NCBI GenBank assembly: GCA_903832055.1
Contig: CAILAC010000016.1
Coordinates: 868,001 to 932,000 of the forward strand
Length of the DNA: 64,000 nt
Direction of reading: 5' to 3'
Source of the DNA: an uncultured Acidobacteriota bacterium
GTDB lineage: Bacteria; Acidobacteriota; Terriglobia; Terriglobales; Acidobacteriaceae
Part shown: in pieces, positions 60,628 through 64,000 of the stretch
Layout of the letters: every line of letters begins with the position of its first letter
Numbering within the stretch: position 1 is the stretch's first letter
Notes under the pieces: model-generated
Told to the model about the DNA's origin: nothing
The model's database searches: none
What the model saw: only the letters and a program-made list of their open reading frames with translations
Translations under genes and position numbers: made by a program

Positions 60628-62109
60628 CTAAATCGGGAGTGAGGCGGCGAAGAGTGACTCTGTCCTGATACTGCCGGGTGGCTGCTGCCGGGGAAAATGG
60701 CAGAGGTCCTCGTTTCGATCAAGAAAGTCATCTATTTTGGCCGCCGGCAAGGGCGGCGCAAAGAGATATCCCTGGCCGTAGCGGCAGCCCATCCGTTGCA
60801 ACAGCTCCAGTTGTTCTTCGGTTTCAATTCCCTCGGCAACGACGTCCATCCGCAGCACCCGGGCCAACTCAACGATGGTCTGGACAATCATGAGCGGTTG
60901 TTCTCCGGTGTTGATTCGCTGCACAAAGGAGCGGTCGATCTTCAATACGTCAAAGGGGAAGCTGTGCAGGTGGCTCAGGGAGCTATAACCGGTGCCAAAG
61001 TCGTCCATGTGGAGCGAAACTCCCAACCGATGCAGGCTGGCAAGCACTTCTGCAGCCGCGGTCGTGTTGGGCGTCAGGCTGGACTCGGTCATTTCGAGGC
61101 CAAGCTGACTGCCCGTGAGGCCGGTTTCAAGCAGCAGGGATTCGACGTGGTCGGCCAGCCCGGTCCGGGAGAACTGGCGCGCGGAGAGGTTCACACACAC
61201 GCGCAGTGTAGAGACCCCGGGGCAGCGTCTCTGCCAGATCTGCAACTGACGGCAGGCCTGGCCGAGGCCCCAGTCGCCCAGGGGCAGAATGAGCCCATTC
61301 TGCTCGGCCTGGGGGATGAAATCGAGAGGAGGCACCAGCCCCCGCTGCGGGTGCTGCCACCGCACCAACGCCTCCAGGCCGACGATGCGCCGGGTCGCCA
61401 ACTCCACTTCCGGCTGGTAGTACAGCACAAATTGATTGAGCTTGAGCGCTTTGCGAAAGTCTTCAGGTTGCGGCCAGTTCTGCTTTCTTCCGTTGCCTTG
61501 CTTCAGACCTGGATTCTGCTGAAGTGGTTCGCTTCCTGGATTTCCGGTTGTGCTCGCGGAAGAACAGCGCAAGCGACGCAGTTCCAGCTGATCAGCAGCG
61601 AGATCGGCCAATTGTTCCAGGAGATTTATCTGTTCTGTCGATACCTGATCCTGGGGGCAGTATCCGCGCACACAGAGTACGCCAACGATTTGCCCACCCG
61701 CCACGCGCAGCGGAGCCCCGGCAAAGAACCTGAACCCCGGTGCCCGGTGTCGGATGGGATTGAGATGAGCCTCATCCTTTGCTTCGACATCACAGTCGAC
61801 TACTGTTTGCCCTTCTGTGACGACTCTCTCGGCATGCGAATTGCGCCTGGGAAACTCCTTCAACTGGTCGCCAAAGGCTGACTTGGTCCATACGCGGGTT
61901 TCGTCGACAAAGGCGAGCGAGGCGGTCTCGGTCTGCATGTGTACAGCGGCCAGACGCGTAATCGTGTCGAAGCACTGTTCGGAAGGGGTGTCGAGCACTG
62001 CCAGATCACGCAGGGCGGCCAAACGCCGGGCTTCCTCCCTGGGGTGCCACGCTGCAGGTAGAGGCGCGGCGAGAGTCGACGCAGTTTGAATGGAAGCGGC
62101 CTGGGGCAT
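60628..62109 (-). CDS. GAF-EAL c-di-GMP phosphodiesterase
   Basis: The 493-aa soluble protein has an N-terminal GAF domain (about 40-180; [22 protein letters not shown] through [17 protein letters not shown]) and an EAL domain. The latter has intact EAL (246-248 in [11 protein letters not shown]), then [25 protein letters not shown] and [10 protein letters not shown], the set of catalytic and metal-binding motifs. It should hydrolyse c-di-GMP in response to a GAF ligand. It has no GGDEF domain, complementing the cyclase at 45645-46982. A 137-nt gap separates it from the downstream-transcribed peptidase gene on its right. Confidence 0.93.
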   Translation of the reverse strand: MPQAASIQTASTLAAPLPAAWHPREEARRLAALRDLAVLDTPSEQCFDTITRLAAVHMQTETASLAFVDETRVWTKSAFGDQLKEFPRRNSHAERVVTEGQTVVDCDVEAKDEAHLNPIRHRAPGFRFFAGAPLRVAGGQIVGVLCVRGYCPQDQVSTEQINLLEQLADLAADQLELRRLRCSSASTTGNPGSEPLQQNPGLKQGNGRKQNWPQPEDFRKALKLNQFVLYYQPEVELATRRIVGLEALVRWQHPQRGLVPPLDFIPQAEQNGLILPLGDWGLGQACRQLQIWQRRCPGVSTLRVCVNLSARQFSRTGLADHVESLLLETGLTGSQLGLEMTESSLTPNTTAAAEVLASLHRLGVSLHMDDFGTGYSSLSHLHSFPFDVLKIDRSFVQRINTGEQPLMIVQTIVELARVLRMDVVAEGIETEEQLELLQRMGCRYGQGYLFAPPLPAAKIDDFLDRNEDLCHFPRQQPPGSIRTESLFAASLPI

Positions 62110-62246
62110 TGAAACTCCATGAATAGAGCCGGTTACTGCAAAGGATTGACCGCCCGATGGCCAAAATTCCCATGCAGATTTCCCGGCTCTTTGCTTATCG
62201 GAGCATTGCCCGTCTGCTTCAGGTTACGACAGCGGGTAACTTTGGA

Positions 62247-64000
62247 TTACTTTGCCGCTTGAGCAGTTCCCTCCCCGGTTTCAGTCCATAAGAACGCGAG
62301 CTGATCGGCATAATCCTCAATCAGCTGGGCGGCGGAAACGCCCTCGCTGTGACCACTCTTCAAGCTGTAGTGGAGCAGCACCGGCCGGCCGCTCGTGCTC
62401 GCTGCCTGCATCAGTGGCGTCATCTTGCGGGCGTGCAGCGGATCGACGCGGGTGTCGCTATCCCCGGTGAAGAACATGATTGCCGGATAAGCGGTTCCCG
62501 GCTTGACGTTGTGATACGGCGAGTACGCGCGCAGGTAAGCGAATTCCTTCTCCTTTTCGGCGGAGCCGTACTCAGCGGTCCAGAGACGGCCGAGAAGAAA
62601 CCTCTGATACCGCAGCATGTCGAGCAGCGGATAGCCACACCAGATGGCGCCGAACAGGTCTGGCCGCTGGGTCATGGCCGCGCCCATCAGCAAGCCTCCG
62701 TTGGAGCGGCCGCTGATGGCAAGATGTTCCGGGGAGGTATATTTGCTGGCAATCAAGTACTCCGCAGCAGCGTAGAAATCATCGAAGACATTCTGCTTCT
62801 TCTCAAACATGCCCTGCTTGTGCCAGGCCTCGCCATACTCTCCGCCGGCGCGCAGATTGGGCAGGGCAAACCAGCCCCCCTGCTGCATCCATGCGGCCCA
62901 GAGCGGGCTCCAGTTGGGAGTCATGCTGAGGTTGAAGCCGCCATAGGCAGTCATGAGCGTGCGCTCGCTGCCGTCCATCTTCAGGCCCTTTTTCCCGGCA
63001 ATAAACATCGGAATGCGGGTGCCGTCCTTGGACTTATAGAAGACCTGCTTCAACTCATACTGGCTGGAGTCAAAGGGCGTTCTGGGCTGGGCGAAGACTT
63101 CCTGTTTGCCGGTGACCGTGTCGTAGCGGTAGATGGTCGGGGGCTGAATGAGGGATTCAAAGCTGTAAAAGCCGTAGCGGTCGGCCACGCGCCCGCTCAG
63201 CCTTGAGGCTTCACCAATTCCCGTGTAGGGGATCGAGCCGGAGGCCTTGCCTTGCAGCGTATATACGGTGGTTTCAGACTTCACGTCTTTGAGCCGGTGC
63301 ACAAAGATGCGGTTACCCACGATGTTTGCGCCGTCGATGACGTCTGGCCCCTCGGGAACGATGGTGTCCCACGCCTCAGGCGCGACCGCCGGAATCACCT
63401 TGAGGATGCGGCCATTCGGTGCCTGGTAGTCGGTCTGCACGTACCAATCGCCATTTGCGTAGAGAGGGTAAAAGCGTGCATCGAAGCCCCAGATCAGAAT
63501 CTCAAAGGGCGCACCCGGTTTGCGGAGATCGCGGTAGACCACGTCGATGCGGGAGGCTGGAACACCGCGACTGATTTCGACCATCAGGTAGTGGCCGTCT
63601 TCAGTCACTTGCGCAGAGACCAGGTCCATTTCGCCCAGCAATTCGCTGTGAAATTCCCGGCCAAAAAGAAGCGCGTCGCTGCTGAGGCGGGTACCAAATT
63701 TGTGGAAGTAGACCAGCGACCCCTGATGGGTAAATCGCGCGTAGTAAAGGCCGCTCAAGTCGGGGGCCAGGTCCACGCTGTTGTACCGCGCGGCAGGCAA
63801 GGTGTCTTCGAGCGTTTTGCCGGTCTTGACGTTGAGCACGTGAATCTCCTGCTCGTCGGCACCTCCCTGGCGAACTCCGTAGACCAGCAGGCTTGCGTCG
63901 TTGCTCACCGCCACAATCGATACGGAAGTGTTGGGATCACGGCCGATGGAGGCAGGGTCAATGAGGCGGATATCCTTGCCGGCATCTGGATTTTTTGCGG
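62247..64000 (-). CDS. Prolyl oligopeptidase family S9A (5' end outside window)
   Basis: The reading frame is open through base 64000, continuing upstream of the in-frame start at 63914 as RLIDPASIGRDPNTS, so the N-terminus lies beyond the window. The visible part of about 584 residues contains the seven-blade propeller C-terminal portion and the whole hydrolase domain: nucleophile in ISGRSNGGLLMG, Asp expected in DSDTRVDP, His in KSGHSEGVS. Family members are about 700 aa and cleave after Pro in short peptides; a signal peptide cannot be checked. Confidence 0.92.
   Translation of the reverse strand, partial: AKNPDAGKDIRLIDPASIGRDPNTSVSIVAVSNDASLLVYGVRQGGADEQEIHVLNVKTGKTLEDTLPAARYNSVDLAPDLSGLYYARFTHQGSLVYFHKFGTRLSSDALLFGREFHSELLGEMDLVSAQVTEDGHYLMVEISRGVPASRIDVVYRDLRKPGAPFEILIWGFDARFYPLYANGDWYVQTDYQAPNGRILKVIPAVAPEAWDTIVPEGPDVIDGANIVGNRIFVHRLKDVKSETTVYTLQGKASGSIPYTGIGEASRLSGRVADRYGFYSFESLIQPPTIYRYDTVTGKQEVFAQPRTPFDSSQYELKQVFYKSKDGTRIPMFIAGKKGLKMDGSERTLMTAYGGFNLSMTPNWSPLWAAWMQQGGWFALPNLRAGGEYGEAWHKQGMFEKKQNVFDDFYAAAEYLIASKYTSPEHLAISGRSNGGLLMGAAMTQRPDLFGAIWCGYPLLDMLRYQRFLLGRLWTAEYGSAEKEKEFAYLRAYSPYHNVKPGTAYPAIMFFTGDSDTRVDPLHARKMTPLMQAASTSGRPVLLHYSLKSGHSEGVSAAQLIEDYADQLAFLWTETGEGTAQAAK

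Noticed and set aside
1-64000. CRISPR array
   Set aside because: No regularly spaced repeats or cas genes were seen.

Overview
The window looks like a piece of an Acidobacteriota chromosome, most likely class Terriglobia (Acidobacteriaceae-like). I base this on G+C-rich coding, a very long Oar-like TonB-dependent receptor with an N-terminal carboxypeptidase-regulatory domain, an Ig-like repeat protein with the C-terminal layout common in Terriglobus-type genomes, and many secreted S9, S15 and M61 peptidases plus a GH38 mannosidase. The assignment comes from gene content only; there is no rRNA or other marker here.

Region 1 (1 to about 9.06 kb) is an accessory island, visibly less G+C-rich in places, ending exactly at the 3' end of a tRNA-Ser(GCT) gene at 9057-9149. 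It carries a tightly overlapping + strand operon: the C-terminal part of an MmeI/YeeA-type DNA methyltransferase (5' end off the window), a 131-aa conserved-looking protein, an SF2 helicase, a GIY-YIG nuclease and a HEPN-gamma-glutamylcyclotransferase fusion. Facing it is a pair made of a DUF488 protein with a winged-helix-like N-terminus and a protein with a small Cys/His motif. Then come a 106-aa protein coupled to a dual-specificity phosphatase and a 69-aa repeat protein. It reads as a defence island, and the methyltransferase-helicase-GIY-YIG-HEPN/GGCT block is the best candidate here for a poorly described system.

Region 2 (9.1-15 kb) is housekeeping: an APC permease, a secreted serine hydrolase, inorganic pyrophosphatase, PurS, GlmS and an unlisted 35-aa membrane peptide. 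Region 3 (15-23.3 kb) is a leftward cluster: a LacI regulator, then a beta-propeller protein, a MoaD/ThiS-like protein, an FAD oxidoreductase broken by a perfect 65-bp tandem duplication, phosphonoacetaldehyde hydrolase and a GH38 mannosidase. Region 4 (23.5-31.5 kb) holds a MacB-like permease with a coupled 54-aa membrane protein, an S9 peptidase and the TonB receptor.

Region 5 (31.5-42.5 kb) contains the transglutaminase / Alpha-E / circularly permuted ATP-grasp triad, glutamine synthetase, M61 and S15-type secreted peptidases/hydrolases and an Ig-like protein. Region 6 (42.7-50.3 kb) holds RuvA, a DUF2461 protein, an HU-like protein, DUF4260 and DoxX membrane proteins, a PAS-PAS-GGDEF cyclase, an isoprenylcysteine-methyltransferase-like protein, MnmE and an 89-aa CxxC protein. 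Region 7 (50.3-59.3 kb) is an exopolysaccharide locus: an FAD oxidoreductase, a GT4 glycosyltransferase, a Wza-like export protein, an O-antigen-ligase/polymerase-like protein, a Wzc-type tyrosine kinase and a second glycosyltransferase-like protein. The window closes with a ribbon-helix-helix protein, a GAF-EAL protein and a prolyl oligopeptidase that runs off the right edge.

Several genes (permease, purS, glmS, mnmE, the GT4 gene) have a TAnnnT hexamer only 6-8 nt before the start codon, suggesting leaderless or near-leaderless transcripts. All family names are from recognition of sequence motifs without database searches.
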